Below, piece after piece: positions 1 to 8,623 of a DNA stretch of 64,000 nt. Each line of letters begins with the position of its first letter. Position 1 is the stretch's first letter. A program made the position numbers and the translations under genes. Location: the NCBI GenBank assembly GCA_023399295.1, contig JAEWQF010000032.1:3361-67360 (forward strand), read 5' to 3'. Source of the stretch: Bacteroidota bacterium. GTDB taxonomy: Bacteria; Bacteroidota; Bacteroidia; Bacteroidales; Dysgonomonadaceae. The notes under the pieces were generated by a model, which worked only from the letters and a program-made list of their open reading frames with translations, was not told the origin of the DNA and did not search any database.

Positions 1-1740
1 CAGCGTGTAGTTGGAAATCAGATTGTCATCAACCCTCTCCTGTTGCAGGTAGAGGTAACCTGTCTTGAAAGCTGTAAAGGGTTGATTCGCTCCCAGCCAC
101 TCCCTCAGGTCGAACTGCATGTTCGCTTCAAATCCCTTTTTGTGGATACGGGTGTGGTTCGTAGACTCCCACAGTGCCTCGGGCGATGATTTCACCCAGT
201 CGATCATGTTGAGTCCTTTCATGTAGAACGCTGTAAAGTTGGCTTTCACCACCGGGTGGGTATAACGGAGTCCCGCTTCCAGTGCCTCCGACTCTTCCGC
301 CTTCAGGTTGCTGTTGCCAGCATGTGTCGCGGTGGTATAATAGAGATCGGTAAAGGTGGGCATGCGACTGGCTCTGATCCAGGAAGCAAAGAGGGTAAGC
401 TGCCTGTTTGCCCGTAGCGAGGCGTTCAATGCGGGATAGAAATTATACTGGTCTGCAAGTGCCGTATGGTGGTGCAGCAAGCCTCCCATTGAGAAGGTGA
501 AACGGCGGTAGATGAAGTTGTGTTCCAGAAAATAGCTGATGCTGGTGCGGTTGTCCGCCTTGCTGTATTTTCCAATGGTCTCTTCCATCGGTTTGCCCAG
601 CACACTGCTCAGGATGCCCTCGTTGCGGAACTCACCGCCGAAGCTGGTGATTCCCCACAATGATGCATATTGCATATTGAGGTTCATTCCGAAGAGATCA
701 CTGCGGTGGTAGTTGTGGTCCTTGTACCAGTCGGGGCGATTGGGAGTACCGTCACGTATCAGTTGAAACTCGTCGTAGTGTCGACTCCAGTAGATATGGG
801 GTGTCATTTTCAGTTTCCCGGTTGTTTCTCCCTTGAGCGATAGGAAGAGCGCCCTGGTGTCATCGAACTGATTGGGGCATGCCGCACTATAGAAGGTGTT
901 TGCACCATAGGCTTTGTTGTTCAGCCCTGCCTGAACATCGACGTGCGAGTCGTTCAGTTCAAAGTGGCTCTGCAGCAATAGGTTGGAGATGTTGTAGTCG
1001 CTGTTGGGGATATAGCCATCACTCTGTTTGAAGCCGGCAGAAAGGGTGTGCAGCTGTCTTTCTTTTCTGTAGGCCGCTCGTGCTTCTGCACCAAAGAGAC
1101 CATGCATGCCACCTTCGAGTTTGACATTGCCGTTACTTTTTTTGTCTTTTTTCGTGATGATGTTGATTCCACCGGAGAAGGCACCGGCACCATAGATCAG
1201 TGAAGAGGGTCCCTGCACTATTTCAATACGATCGATGTCGGAGAGGTTGATGGGGATGTCGAAGCTGTAATGACCTGTCTGGGGATTGGTGAGGTTCACA
1301 CCGTTGAGGAGAATGGCTGTCTGATCGAATGAGCCGCCACGAAGTGAGATGTCCGCCTGTACGCCGTGCGGTCCGCGTTGCAGGATATCGACTCCTGCCA
1401 CATAGTGTAAAAGATCTTCAATGCTGCGAATGGGGGATCGCTCAATGTCACCGGTAGTGATCACGGTGACAATTCTGGCTGCCAGATTGAGGGGCATTGC
1501 TGCCTTTGAAGCGGTAACAACCAGCTCATCCAACTCGGTAGTGGGGATCGAGTCGCCGGATGACTCCAGCCGGATCACCTCCGTCCGATTGTCCAGCGCA
1601 GCATGGGCACTCATCAGTGTACAGCCGCTCAGCACCCCGATCGTGATCGTTTTGTGGAGACTGTTGAAAAGACTGTAAGATTTGCGGGCAAAACGCCGGA
1701 AACGAAACGGTGTCAGCCTGTTTTTTTGTTTTCTGTTCAT
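1..1740 (-). CDS. TonB-dependent receptor, BtuB-like (3' end outside window)
   Basis: Outer-membrane active transporter; the substrate cannot be read from the sequence. 580 codons are visible, from the ATG at 1740 to the window edge, so the C-terminal part of the barrel is missing. The N-terminus is a long Arg/Lys-rich stretch (residues 1-30) followed by a hydrophobic segment ending near AHA (44-47), which looks like an extended signal peptide. A TonB-box-like stretch (DELVVTAS, 71-78) precedes the plug domain (about 80-200), which carries RGG at 134-136 and IEIVQGPSSLIYGAGA at 172-187. It lacks the SusC-type carboxypeptidase-like N-terminal domain, so it belongs to the shorter BtuB/CirA-like class. 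A -7-like box lies 30 nt upstream. It is probably transcribed alone, as rsmD ends 41 nt upstream of its start. Confidence 0.9.
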   Translation of the reverse strand, partial: MNRKQKNRLTPFRFRRFARKSYSLFNSLHKTITIGVLSGCTLMSAHAALDNRTEVIRLESSGDSIPTTELDELVVTASKAAMPLNLAARIVTVITTGDIERSPIRSIEDLLHYVAGVDILQRGPHGVQADISLRGGSFDQTAILLNGVNLTNPQTGHYSFDIPINLSDIDRIEIVQGPSSLIYGAGAFSGGINIITKKDKKSNGNVKLEGGMHGLFGAEARAAYRKERQLHTLSAGFKQSDGYIPNSDYNISNLLLQSHFELNDSHVDVQAGLNNKAYGANTFYSAACPNQFDDTRALFLSLKGETTGKLKMTPHIYWSRHYDEFQLIRDGTPNRPDWYKDHNYHRSDLFGMNLNMQYASLWGITSFGGEFRNEGILSSVLGKPMEETIGKYSKADNRTSISYFLEHNFIYRRFTFSMGGLLHHHTALADQYNFYPALNASLRANRQLTLFASWIRASRMPTFTDLYYTTATHAGNSNLKAEESEALEAGLRYTHPVVKANFTAFYMKGLNMIDWVKSSPEALWESTNHTRIHKKGFEANMQFDLREWLGANQPFTAFKTGYLYLQQERVDDNLISNYTL

Positions 1741-1769
1741 TGTAAGGGATTTAATAATAGAATAGCGAT

Positions 1770-1777
1770 CAAAGATA
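1770..1777 (-). promoter_or_regulatory. Bacteroidota -7 box for the TonB receptor
   Basis: On the minus strand this reads TATCTTTG, an exact TAnnTTTG match, 30 nt upstream of the receptor ATG. It overlaps the end of the upstream gene region only slightly. No clear -33 TTTG was found, so the call rests on the -7 element and its position. Confidence 0.5.
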
Positions 1778-1781
1778 CAAC

Positions 1782-2315
1782 TTAAAACGAGAATATTGAA
1801 AAATGAACATTGCCATAATGACGAAGTTCAACGAAGTGTGGGAGCTGTGAGAAGTCGTACTTGCTGGAGTGCTCCATGATGAAGAAACCGCCTTCGTTCA
1901 CCAGCTCCTTGCGGATGATCAGCTCGGGGATTGTCTCCAGATCAGGCAAATCATAAGGGGGATCTGCAAAAATCAGGTCGAACTGCTGTGAGGCATGCTG
2001 CAGGTATTTGAAGACATCAGATTTCAACGGAAACAGCTCCTTGGCACCCAACAACTCCTGCGTCTTGCAGATGAAATTGTAGTGCAGCTGGTTCATCTCC
2101 ACGCTCACCACATAAGATGCACCACGTGAGATCAGTTCAAAAGCAATGCTACCCGTGCCGGAGAAGAGATCCAGTGCGGTGAGATCTTCCCACTCCATCC
2201 AGTTGCTCAGTACATTGAAGAGCCCCTCTTTTGCAAAATCGGTGGTAGGACGCGCTTTCAGGTTTGCAGGCACCTGTATCCGCCTTGACTTGTATTTGCC
2301 GCTGATTATTCGCAT
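1782..2315 (-). CDS. rsmD: 16S rRNA (guanine966-N2)-methyltransferase RsmD
   Basis: SAM-dependent methyltransferase that modifies G966 of 16S rRNA in the small subunit. At 177 aa it has the usual family length. The SAM-binding motif I DLFSGTGS is at residues 49-56 and the catalytic motif DPPY at 118-121, both diagnostic of the family. The N-terminus (MRIISGKYKSRRI) matches the typical RsmD start. Its start overlaps the 3' end of the DUF3822 gene by 10 nt, so the two are very likely co-transcribed and perhaps translationally coupled. Confidence 0.96.
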   Translation of the reverse strand: MRIISGKYKSRRIQVPANLKARPTTDFAKEGLFNVLSNWMEWEDLTALDLFSGTGSIAFELISRGASYVVSVEMNQLHYNFICKTQELLGAKELFPLKSDVFKYLQHASQQFDLIFADPPYDLPDLETIPELIIRKELVNEGGFFIMEHSSKYDFSQLPHFVELRHYGNVHFSIFSF

Positions 2316-3124
2316 AACGTTGCCAGGATGTCGGTGGGTAAACGAAGCAACATCTCCCGATCAGCTTCCACACGTGGATGGATCTCAAGCTGCTTCACAT
2401 TTCGGATCAGTTTTTTCAGAATCTCCATGGTGGGATGATGCGGTGTGAGATCCCCCGACAAGAAAAGATTGTCGGATGACTGGTTGAGAGACAGTTTCTC
2501 CCAGATACTGGCAATGTAAAAGGTGGTGTCGTGCGTGTGAAGGGCAGGGTAGCTGTTGGCTGAGATCAGTGTGTCACCAGAGAAGCAAACGATTGTCATA
2601 CTCCGGTCATGGAAATCTACAAAGCAACACTTCTTCTCCTCTGCGCCCGCACGGGTGTGGAAGAGGTGAAGCAACGATCCTGTATGATGCAGAAAAAGGG
2701 GATTCCAGAGGCTGCGTGAAAGAAAGGAGTGCAACTCCTCGTCCATACTGAATAGAATTCGGTAAGCACCTTCCGTGAATCTGTCGGTCAGCACACACTC
2801 AGGTTCCCCCTGGTAGATGTTGAACCTGAATAGCTCTTTCACCTTTTGCCTGTCGTAATACTCTTCCGGTACCAGGGTGAAACAGGGTGTCACTACCGTA
2901 ACCGAAGTCCTTTTGAAGGGCTGGCTGAAGAATCCCAGGTCGAAGATCACCTTCTTGATGTGATCTGTAGGTGATAGTTTGTTTCCCAGCGGGATACCCT
3001 GATGGTGAAAGATGGAAGGATCGCTCTGGCTGTGGATGCTAAAAGAAAATCCATCCGGCGCGAGCCGAATGGATAAATTGTATTCTTCCGAATGAGCCAG
3101 ATCGATATTTTCCGGTAGAAACAT
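2306..3124 (-). CDS. DUF3822 family protein
   Basis: A 272-aa soluble protein without signal peptide or membrane segment. It resembles the DUF3822 family, which I recall as Bacteroidota-specific and commonly placed directly before rsmD, as here. The fold in that family is thought to be actin/ASKHA-like, but no biochemical role is known to me. The stretch around residues 165-185 (CFVDFHDRSMTIVCF) fits a beta-hairpin of such a fold. The gene overlaps rsmD by 10 nt, suggesting a shared transcript. Function not assigned. Confidence 0.8.
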   Translation of the reverse strand: MFLPENIDLAHSEEYNLSIRLAPDGFSFSIHSQSDPSIFHHQGIPLGNKLSPTDHIKKVIFDLGFFSQPFKRTSVTVVTPCFTLVPEEYYDRQKVKELFRFNIYQGEPECVLTDRFTEGAYRILFSMDEELHSFLSRSLWNPLFLHHTGSLLHLFHTRAGAEEKKCCFVDFHDRSMTIVCFSGDTLISANSYPALHTHDTTFYIASIWEKLSLNQSSDNLFLSGDLTPHHPTMEILKKLIRNVKQLEIHPRVEADREMLLRLPTDILATLCE

Positions 3125-3150
3125 AGCAATTGATTGCCGGGGAATAGCGA

Positions 3151-3855
3151 TTATTCCCAGTTACCGGCGTTGTTGTTGGCTACCTCAAGTGATCCTACCT
3201 GCATGCCGGGGTACTTGTTTCCCGGACGGTCGAGCACCTCCTGAATCTTCTGGTCAAGCAGTTTCTTGTCGAGATCACCCAGATAGGTGCGGTAGTGGGT
3301 TTTTGCTTCAAACACCTGGATGGGGTATCCAGAGGCGGTGATCAGCGAATCCACACCCATCTCAAACTGGGCACCGTTGCCAAATGGAACATATCCCAAA
3401 GAGTCAATGTTGAAATGGGTCCTGTTGGGGAAGAGCACTTCTACTGCACTCGAGTAGATGGAATCTCTCACCAATTGAGGTGCATTTTTCTGATCGTTCC
3501 ATAGACCGGCTGCTTTGATGGCTGCTTCATTTCCTGTACGGATGATCTGCATGGCCTTTTCTTCTGTCATCCCAGCTTCCAACTGCGTTTCAGTAAGATC
3601 ACCCTCTTTGACCAGTGTGGCGATCTTGCCGCCCTTCACAAAAAGGGTCAATGTGTCGAAACTGGAGGTGTAACTGCCTGTCTGTCCACGCAGGGCCACC
3701 TGGGCGGTACGGATGTCAACCAGACGTTGGATCACGGCTTTGTCACGTCTCGCAACCTCTGCATTGAAATCTTCCGTTCCCTTGATGCTTTGCCAGCAGA
3801 TGTAAGCTAAAAGAACAATGGCTATTGCTAGAAGCACTTTCATTACAACTTTCAT
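3151..3855 (-). CDS. Hypothetical membrane-anchored protein
   Basis: A 234-aa protein with one N-terminal hydrophobic segment (about residues 6-22) followed by a soluble, mostly helical domain that should face the periplasm. I do not recognise a named family. The part from about 35 to 75 (KAVIQRLVDIRTAQVALRG, then YTSSFDTL) resembles the pilin-like layout of a membrane helix followed by a small globular domain, but there is no prepilin cleavage motif. An in-frame second ATG lies 12 nt downstream and could be the start. It lies 26 nt upstream of the DUF3822 gene on the same strand, so the three minus-strand genes probably form an operon from the box at 3918. Confidence 0.75.
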   Translation of the reverse strand: MKVVMKVLLAIAIVLLAYICWQSIKGTEDFNAEVARRDKAVIQRLVDIRTAQVALRGQTGSYTSSFDTLTLFVKGGKIATLVKEGDLTETQLEAGMTEEKAMQIIRTGNEAAIKAAGLWNDQKNAPQLVRDSIYSSAVEVLFPNRTHFNIDSLGYVPFGNGAQFEMGVDSLITASGYPIQVFEAKTHYRTYLGDLDKKLLDQKIQEVLDRPGNKYPGMQVGSLEVANNNAGNWE

Positions 3856-3917
3856 GAACTATTCTTTTTTATTATTTAATGATACAGTTTCTGATTTGAT
3901 TTCCAGATTTAAGAATA

Positions 3918-3925
3918 CAAATTTA
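3918..3925 (-). promoter_or_regulatory. Bacteroidota -7 box for the hypothetical-DUF3822-rsmD operon
   Basis: On the minus strand this reads TAAATTTG, an exact TAnnTTTG match 62 nt upstream of the ATG at 3855. It sits in the divergent gap facing the helicase gene. Confidence 0.5.
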
Positions 3926-3976
3926 GAAAAAGAAAAAGAATTGTGCTACTTTTACTGGAAAAATAACCAAAAAATA

Positions 3977-5404
3977 ATGATCAATCGTTTCTTTCTTGAG
4001 AAAATCAGCGACAATTTCCCATTTTCTTTTACTGATGACCAGTTGAACGCACTGGAGCAGCTATCTGATTTTCTTTTTTCAGGGATGAATGACCAGATTT
4101 TTTTACTGACCGGTTATGCCGGTACCGGGAAATCATCGCTGATAGGGAGTCTTGTTAAAACACTGACCGCTTTCGGTCAGAAGAGCATCTTGCTGGCACC
4201 CACAGGCCGTGCTGCCAAGGTCTTCTCCAATTACGCCTCCCATCAGGCATACACCATCCACAAGAAAATCTACCGTCAGGAGATATTCGGTGAGGGAACA
4301 GCCCATTTCTCACTGAGTGCCAACCTGCATACCCACACCCTTTTCATCGTCGATGAAGCGTCGATGATCCATAACGAATCAGCCGAGCAATCACTGTTTG
4401 GCAGCGGGCGGCTTCTGGATGACCTAATTGAGTATGTGTATGGTGCCGAAGGATGCAGGATGCTGTTGATTGGTGACAATGCCCAGCTACCGCCGGTGAA
4501 GCAGTCAATCAGTCCGGCACTCGACCGCGATGTGTTGCGCTCCTTTTCCCTGCAGGTGATGGGAGCTACACTCACCGGAATAGTCCGTCAGGCGGAGAGC
4601 TCGGGCATCTTATACAACGCCACCATGTTGCGCAATGCGTTGCTTGTCAATGATACAGAGCAGTATCCGCGGCTCAGGGTGGATGGTTTTGCAGATGTCA
4701 AGCGGATCACCGGCATGGAGCTGATTGATGCGATTGGCGACGCTTACCGGTGCGACGGGGTGGAGGAAACCATTGTGATCTCCCGTTCCAACAAGCGGGT
4801 GAACGCTTACAACAACGGCATTCGCAACAGGGTGCTCTTCCGGGAGGAGGAGCTCACTGCTGGTGACATCCTGATGATCACAAAGAACAATTACTTCTGT
4901 GTGGCCGATTATGAACAGCTCGATTTTCTGGCCAATGGCGAGTTTGTGGAGGTGCTCAGGGTGAGGGGTGAAGAGACGATGTATGGTTTTCGTTTTTGCA
5001 ATGCGCTGCTTTATCACCGCGACTATGACATTGAGTTTGAGGCAAAAATCCTGCTCGACGTGCTCCATACCGAAGTGCCCGGTCTCACCCGTGAACAGCA
5101 TGAACTGCTTTTCTCCGCTGTGATGGAGGATTACGCCGATCTCACCCAGAAAAGAAAAAAAATCCGTCAGGTGAAGGAGAATCCCTATTTCAATGCCCTG
5201 CAGGTTAAGTATGGCTATGCTGTAACCTGTCACAAGGCTCAGGGGGGTGAATGGAAGAATGTGTTTCTTGACGCGGGTTACATCCAGCAATCTTACATGG
5301 GCGACAACTTCTATCGCTGGCTCTATACCTCTGTCACCCGCAGCTCCCGGAAACTCTATCTGGTGAATTTGCCCGACGATTTTGTGGAGCTTCCCAAAAT
5401 ATAA
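3977..5404 (+). CDS. RecD-like ATP-dependent DNA helicase (AAA family ATPase)
   Basis: Superfamily 1 helicase of the RecD2/UvrD-C2 type, 475 aa. Walker A GYAGTGKS is at residues 46-53, preceded by the DDQLNALEQL Q-motif region (20-29). Walker B VDEAS is at 125-129, and the C-terminal UvrD_C_2 region carries TCHKAQGGEW and YTSVTRS. The frame is open from 3818, but that would overlap the start of the divergent gene at 3855; the ATG at 3977, directly before the conserved N-terminus, is preferred. It is shorter than RecD2 of other phyla and has no RecB or RecC neighbour. The family is expected in DNA repair or replication restart; the exact role is unknown. A near-match to the -7 box (TACTTTTA) lies at 3947. 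Confidence 0.88.
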   Translation: MINRFFLEKISDNFPFSFTDDQLNALEQLSDFLFSGMNDQIFLLTGYAGTGKSSLIGSLVKTLTAFGQKSILLAPTGRAAKVFSNYASHQAYTIHKKIYRQEIFGEGTAHFSLSANLHTHTLFIVDEASMIHNESAEQSLFGSGRLLDDLIEYVYGAEGCRMLLIGDNAQLPPVKQSISPALDRDVLRSFSLQVMGATLTGIVRQAESSGILYNATMLRNALLVNDTEQYPRLRVDGFADVKRITGMELIDAIGDAYRCDGVEETIVISRSNKRVNAYNNGIRNRVLFREEELTAGDILMITKNNYFCVADYEQLDFLANGEFVEVLRVRGEETMYGFRFCNALLYHRDYDIEFEAKILLDVLHTEVPGLTREQHELLFSAVMEDYADLTQKRKKIRQVKENPYFNALQVKYGYAVTCHKAQGGEWKNVFLDAGYIQQSYMGDNFYRWLYTSVTRSSRKLYLVNLPDDFVELPKI

Positions 5405-5482
5405 CTACATTTGCAGGGAACAAGTGGCATCAACGTTGTGTGTAAGAGCAAAAGTTGCTGCACCATCGGTTAATGGTTTCGT

Positions 5483-6151
5483 ATGATGGATAACAGGAAA
5501 GTGTATTTGAATCAACTGCTGCATGCTGTGCGGCAATTGGAAGGCATGGTGGCTCCTGCCAGTGAAAAAGAGACGCTCTCATTCTCCTTTTTCAACGATG
5601 CATTTGAACAGATGCAGCAAATCAATGGCCTGCTGCAGCGTCTGCAATCGATGCAAATAGATGAGATGAAACAGCAAATGGAAAAGTTACTTGTCGTTCT
5701 CGCAGAGCAGTCAGAACCGGTGGTAACTGAATTCACAAATGAGATTGCAGTGAGCGATGCAAACGAAGCGTTGAGACAGCCTGAGAAGATGCATCTTCCG
5801 GGATACAGGAACCCCCGATTGAATGAATCCATTCCGGCAGGTGATCCCCAACCGATACCGAAACACACTGCCCATGAAGATATACAAGGCATCCCCTCGC
5901 TGAATGATGTGATCCAATCACCTCCCTCCCTTCTCGACTTGAAAAGGGGACTCAGCCTGAATGACCGTTTTTTGTTTCAGCGGGAGCTGTTTCACAACGA
6001 CAGGGAGGAGATGAATCGCATGATGCTGCGTCTCAATGCCTTTGAAAGCTATGAAAAGGCAAGTGAGTACTTGAAAGAGACGATGGCATGGAACTTCGAT
6101 GAAGCTGTCGTGAAGGATTTTCTCAGCGTCATCAAAAAGGGATTTGCTTAA
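5483..6151 (+). CDS. Hypothetical protein with conserved C-terminal domain
   Basis: A 222-aa soluble protein. Residues 1-75 are helical with coiled-coil character (QQINGLLQRLQSMQ). A low-complexity middle follows, and then a C-terminal stretch (about 140-222) beginning SLNDVIQSPPSLLDL and containing SLNDRFLFQRELFHND. I recall that C-terminal stretch as recurring in Bacteroidales proteins of unknown function, but I have no family name for it. It lies between the helicase and rsmI, 15 nt before the latter, and is likely co-transcribed with rsmI. No catalytic motif is visible. Confidence 0.75.
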   Translation: MMDNRKVYLNQLLHAVRQLEGMVAPASEKETLSFSFFNDAFEQMQQINGLLQRLQSMQIDEMKQQMEKLLVVLAEQSEPVVTEFTNEIAVSDANEALRQPEKMHLPGYRNPRLNESIPAGDPQPIPKHTAHEDIQGIPSLNDVIQSPPSLLDLKRGLSLNDRFLFQRELFHNDREEMNRMMLRLNAFESYEKASEYLKETMAWNFDEAVVKDFLSVIKKGFA

Positions 6152-6166
6152 TCTGTCGCAACACAA

Positions 6167-6844
6167 ATGGGAAAACTCTATCTCATCCCCACGCCAGTAG
6201 GCAATCTGGAAGACATTACCTTCAGGGCTGTCAAACTGCTCAGGGAGTGTGACCTGATTCTTGCTGAGGACACCCGTACCAGTGGATTCCTATTGAAGCA
6301 TTACGCAATTGAAACACGGATGCAGTCGCACCACAAATTCAACGAACACCAAACAGTAACCCACCTGGTGGATCGACTGCAGGCAGGCGAACAGGTTGCG
6401 CTGATCTCGGATGCCGGTACCCCCTCCATCTCCGATCCCGGCTTCCTGTTGGTAAGAGCGTGTGTCGAGGCGGGCATCGACGTGGAATGTCTGCCCGGGG
6501 CAACCGCGTTCGTGCCGGCTCTGGTGGAGTCGGGTTTGCCGAGCGACCGTTTCTGTTTTGAAGGATTCCTTCCCCAAAAGAAAGGGCGCCAGACACGGTT
6601 AAAACAACTGGCTGAAGAGCCTCGCACCATGATCTTCTACGAATCGCCCTACCGGGTTGTGAAGAGCTTGAGCCAGCTGGCAGAGTATTTGGGAGGAGAG
6701 CGTCAGGCGTCGGTCTCACGTGAGATATCCAAGCTCTATGCCGAGACAGTAAGGGGAACCCTTGAGAGTCTGGTCATCCGTTTCACAGAGCAGGAGCCGC
6801 GAGGTGAGTTTGTGATCGTGGTAGCCGGCAACAAAAAGGGGTGA
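6167..6844 (+). CDS. rsmI: 16S rRNA (cytidine1402-2'-O)-methyltransferase RsmI
   Basis: Tetrapyrrole-methylase-fold enzyme that 2'-O-methylates C1402 of 16S rRNA at the P site, with SAM as donor. The family signature LYLIPTPVGNLEDIT starts at residue 3, AEDTR at about 34 and SDAGTPSISDPG at about 80. It ends with GEFVIVVAGN. At 225 aa it is slightly shorter than the E. coli protein, lacking a C-terminal extension, which is common in Bacteroidota. Confidence 0.96.
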   Translation: MGKLYLIPTPVGNLEDITFRAVKLLRECDLILAEDTRTSGFLLKHYAIETRMQSHHKFNEHQTVTHLVDRLQAGEQVALISDAGTPSISDPGFLLVRACVEAGIDVECLPGATAFVPALVESGLPSDRFCFEGFLPQKKGRQTRLKQLAEEPRTMIFYESPYRVVKSLSQLAEYLGGERQASVSREISKLYAETVRGTLESLVIRFTEQEPRGEFVIVVAGNKKG

Positions 6845-6945
6845 ACAAACTTATTTTGAACTCTGTTTGTTTAATGTGATGAGAAGAGACAATGTGATGA
6901 AACAAACAGCAAGTGTATTGGATTTAAAAATTATTTTTTAATCGT

Positions 6946-7800
6946 ATGAAAAAGAAATGGATTTTATTACTGCTCATGGGACTCATTGTGGTTTCATGTA
7001 CAAACGTCAAGGAATCGAAGGAGTATAAAGAGCTCCAGGCACAACGTGATTCTCTTCTGATGAGTTCAGCCGGCATCGAGTCGGAGGCTGCCGAGATGAT
7101 GGCAGTGATCAGCGAGGTGGAAGCCAACTTTGCCAGGATCAGGGAAGCGGAGAAGTACATCGCCACCCAGTCAGCTCAGGGAGAAGAGATGACACAGGAT
7201 ACAAAACAGAGGGTTCAGGATAACTTCAAGATGATCAGTGAGATACTGCAGCGCAACAAGGCGCAGTTGGATCAGCTGAACCGCAAACAGAGTGCGGGGA
7301 ACAAGGAGATTGTATCGCTGAAGAACACCATTGGCAGGCTCAATGCGGAGATGCTGGAGAGTAGCAACCGGTTGGCTGAACTACAGAGCGAGCTGGCAAA
7401 AAAAGATGAACAGATTGCCTTGCTTGCAGAAGATGTGACGGCGCTGGCTCAGGAGGCCGAACAACAATCGGCCACCATCCGTGAACAGGACAAATCGCTG
7501 CACACAGCCTACTATGTGTTTGGCACAGCCAGTGAATTGAAAGACCAAAAGATACTCTCTGGCGGATTTCTGCAACAGACCCGGGTGCTACAGGATACCT
7601 TCAACAAGGAGTATTTCCTGAAGATTGACATTCGTGAGGTGACTCAGATTCCCCTGTATGCACCCAAAGGAAAATTGTGGTCAACCCATCCCGAGGGCAC
7701 CTATGAATTTGTGAAGGAAGATGGCAAACTCATCTTCGTGATCACCGATACGCAACGTTTCTGGAGCCTCACAAAGTATCTGATCATTGAGGTAAATTAA
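6946..7800 (+). CDS. Coiled-coil lipoprotein (possibly Cbp1-type adhesin)
   Basis: A 284-aa exported protein. The signal peptide ends in a lipobox (VVSC, Cys at about 18), so it is a predicted lipoprotein. Residues 25-185 are almost wholly coiled coil rich in E, Q, K and A (for example LNAEMLESSNRLAELQSELA). The C-terminal 100 residues form a compact domain with YYVFGTASELKDQKIL and a beta-rich tail. The layout resembles proteins annotated in Bacteroides as Cbp1-family collagen-binding adhesins; I name that only as a possibility, and a structural envelope role is equally open. The 101-nt leader contains short repeats. Confidence 0.75.
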   Translation: MKKKWILLLLMGLIVVSCTNVKESKEYKELQAQRDSLLMSSAGIESEAAEMMAVISEVEANFARIREAEKYIATQSAQGEEMTQDTKQRVQDNFKMISEILQRNKAQLDQLNRKQSAGNKEIVSLKNTIGRLNAEMLESSNRLAELQSELAKKDEQIALLAEDVTALAQEAEQQSATIREQDKSLHTAYYVFGTASELKDQKILSGGFLQQTRVLQDTFNKEYFLKIDIREVTQIPLYAPKGKLWSTHPEGTYEFVKEDGKLIFVITDTQRFWSLTKYLIIEVN

Positions 7801-7840
7801 CCGACAGCACGATCCCGTTTTAACTGTAACAAACAAATTG

Positions 7841-7871
7841 GTCGCGGAGTGAATCTGATTCACTCCGTGAC
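7841..7871 (+). other. Stem-loop before yjjG
   Basis: A 14-bp stem, including one G-U pair, with a 3-nt CTG loop. The left arm is at 7841-7854 and the right arm at 7858-7871, ending 11 nt before the yjjG ATG. There is no following T-run, so it is not a standard terminator for the lipoprotein gene. It may protect the 3' end or affect yjjG translation. Confidence 0.6.
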
Positions 7872-7882
7872 TGTTGAATAAG

Positions 7883-8575
7883 ATGCAATACCGAAATCTA
7901 TTCATCGACCTGGACGATACCCTCTGGGATATCCATCAAAATGGCAGGGAGTGCCTCGAAGAGATCTACGGTGATTATGGATACACCCGTTATTATCCCA
8001 CTTTTGAGGATTATTATGCAGTGTACATGCCGGAAAACAATCGTCTTTGGGCATTGTACCGCCAGGGTGAGATACGCAAAGAGGATCTCATCGTGGAACG
8101 TTTTCTGGCACCTGTCAGAGCTTTCGGCATCAACGATGCCGATTATGCGAAGCGTCTGAGCGATGATTTTCTGGATCGCACCACCCGTAAGACAAAGTTG
8201 ATAGATGGCACAATGGAACTGTTGGAGTACCTGCAGCCCAGATACCGCATGCACATTCTCTCCAATGGCTTTCGGGAGGTGCAGTATAAGAAGATTGAAA
8301 ACTCAGGATTGAAGCCCTTTTTCGATAAGATCATCCTCTCGGAAGATGCCGGCATCAACAAGCCCCATCCCGATATGTTCACCTATGCCCTGAAAAACAC
8401 CAACTCCCGGCGCATCCAGACGTTGATGATCGGAGACAGCTGGGATGCCGACATTGTGGGAGCCTACCAGAGCCGCATCGACCAGCTATGGTTCAACCCG
8501 ACCGGTGAACCGCCAGCAGGCTTTCAACCCACCTATACGGTACGAAGCCTCGCACAGATCAGGGAAATTCTCTGA
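7883..8575 (+). CDS. yjjG: YjjG-type noncanonical pyrimidine nucleotidase (HAD family)
   Basis: HAD-superfamily 5'-nucleotidase, 230 aa. Members of this group dephosphorylate noncanonical pyrimidine nucleotides, a house-cleaning role in the cytosol. The DxDxT motif I is at residues 9-13 (DLDDT), motif II is ILSNG, the Lys of motif III lies in NKPHPDMF, and motif IV is GDSWDADIVGA. The cap between motifs I and II is helical, as in subfamily I. The ATG at 7883 is chosen because it starts the conserved FIDLDDTLWD strand correctly; the frame is open 9 nt further upstream from a TTG. Confidence 0.88.
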   Translation: MQYRNLFIDLDDTLWDIHQNGRECLEEIYGDYGYTRYYPTFEDYYAVYMPENNRLWALYRQGEIRKEDLIVERFLAPVRAFGINDADYAKRLSDDFLDRTTRKTKLIDGTMELLEYLQPRYRMHILSNGFREVQYKKIENSGLKPFFDKIILSEDAGINKPHPDMFTYALKNTNSRRIQTLMIGDSWDADIVGAYQSRIDQLWFNPTGEPPAGFQPTYTVRSLAQIREIL

Positions 8576-8623
8576 TTTGCCGGCTATCGGACCACTTCAA
8601 AGTAGATGAACCCGGTAGAAATG

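Noticed and set aside
4610..5290. 226-codon minus-strand frame
   Set aside because: Opposite the C-terminal half of the helicase, whose motifs are clear; no independent support.
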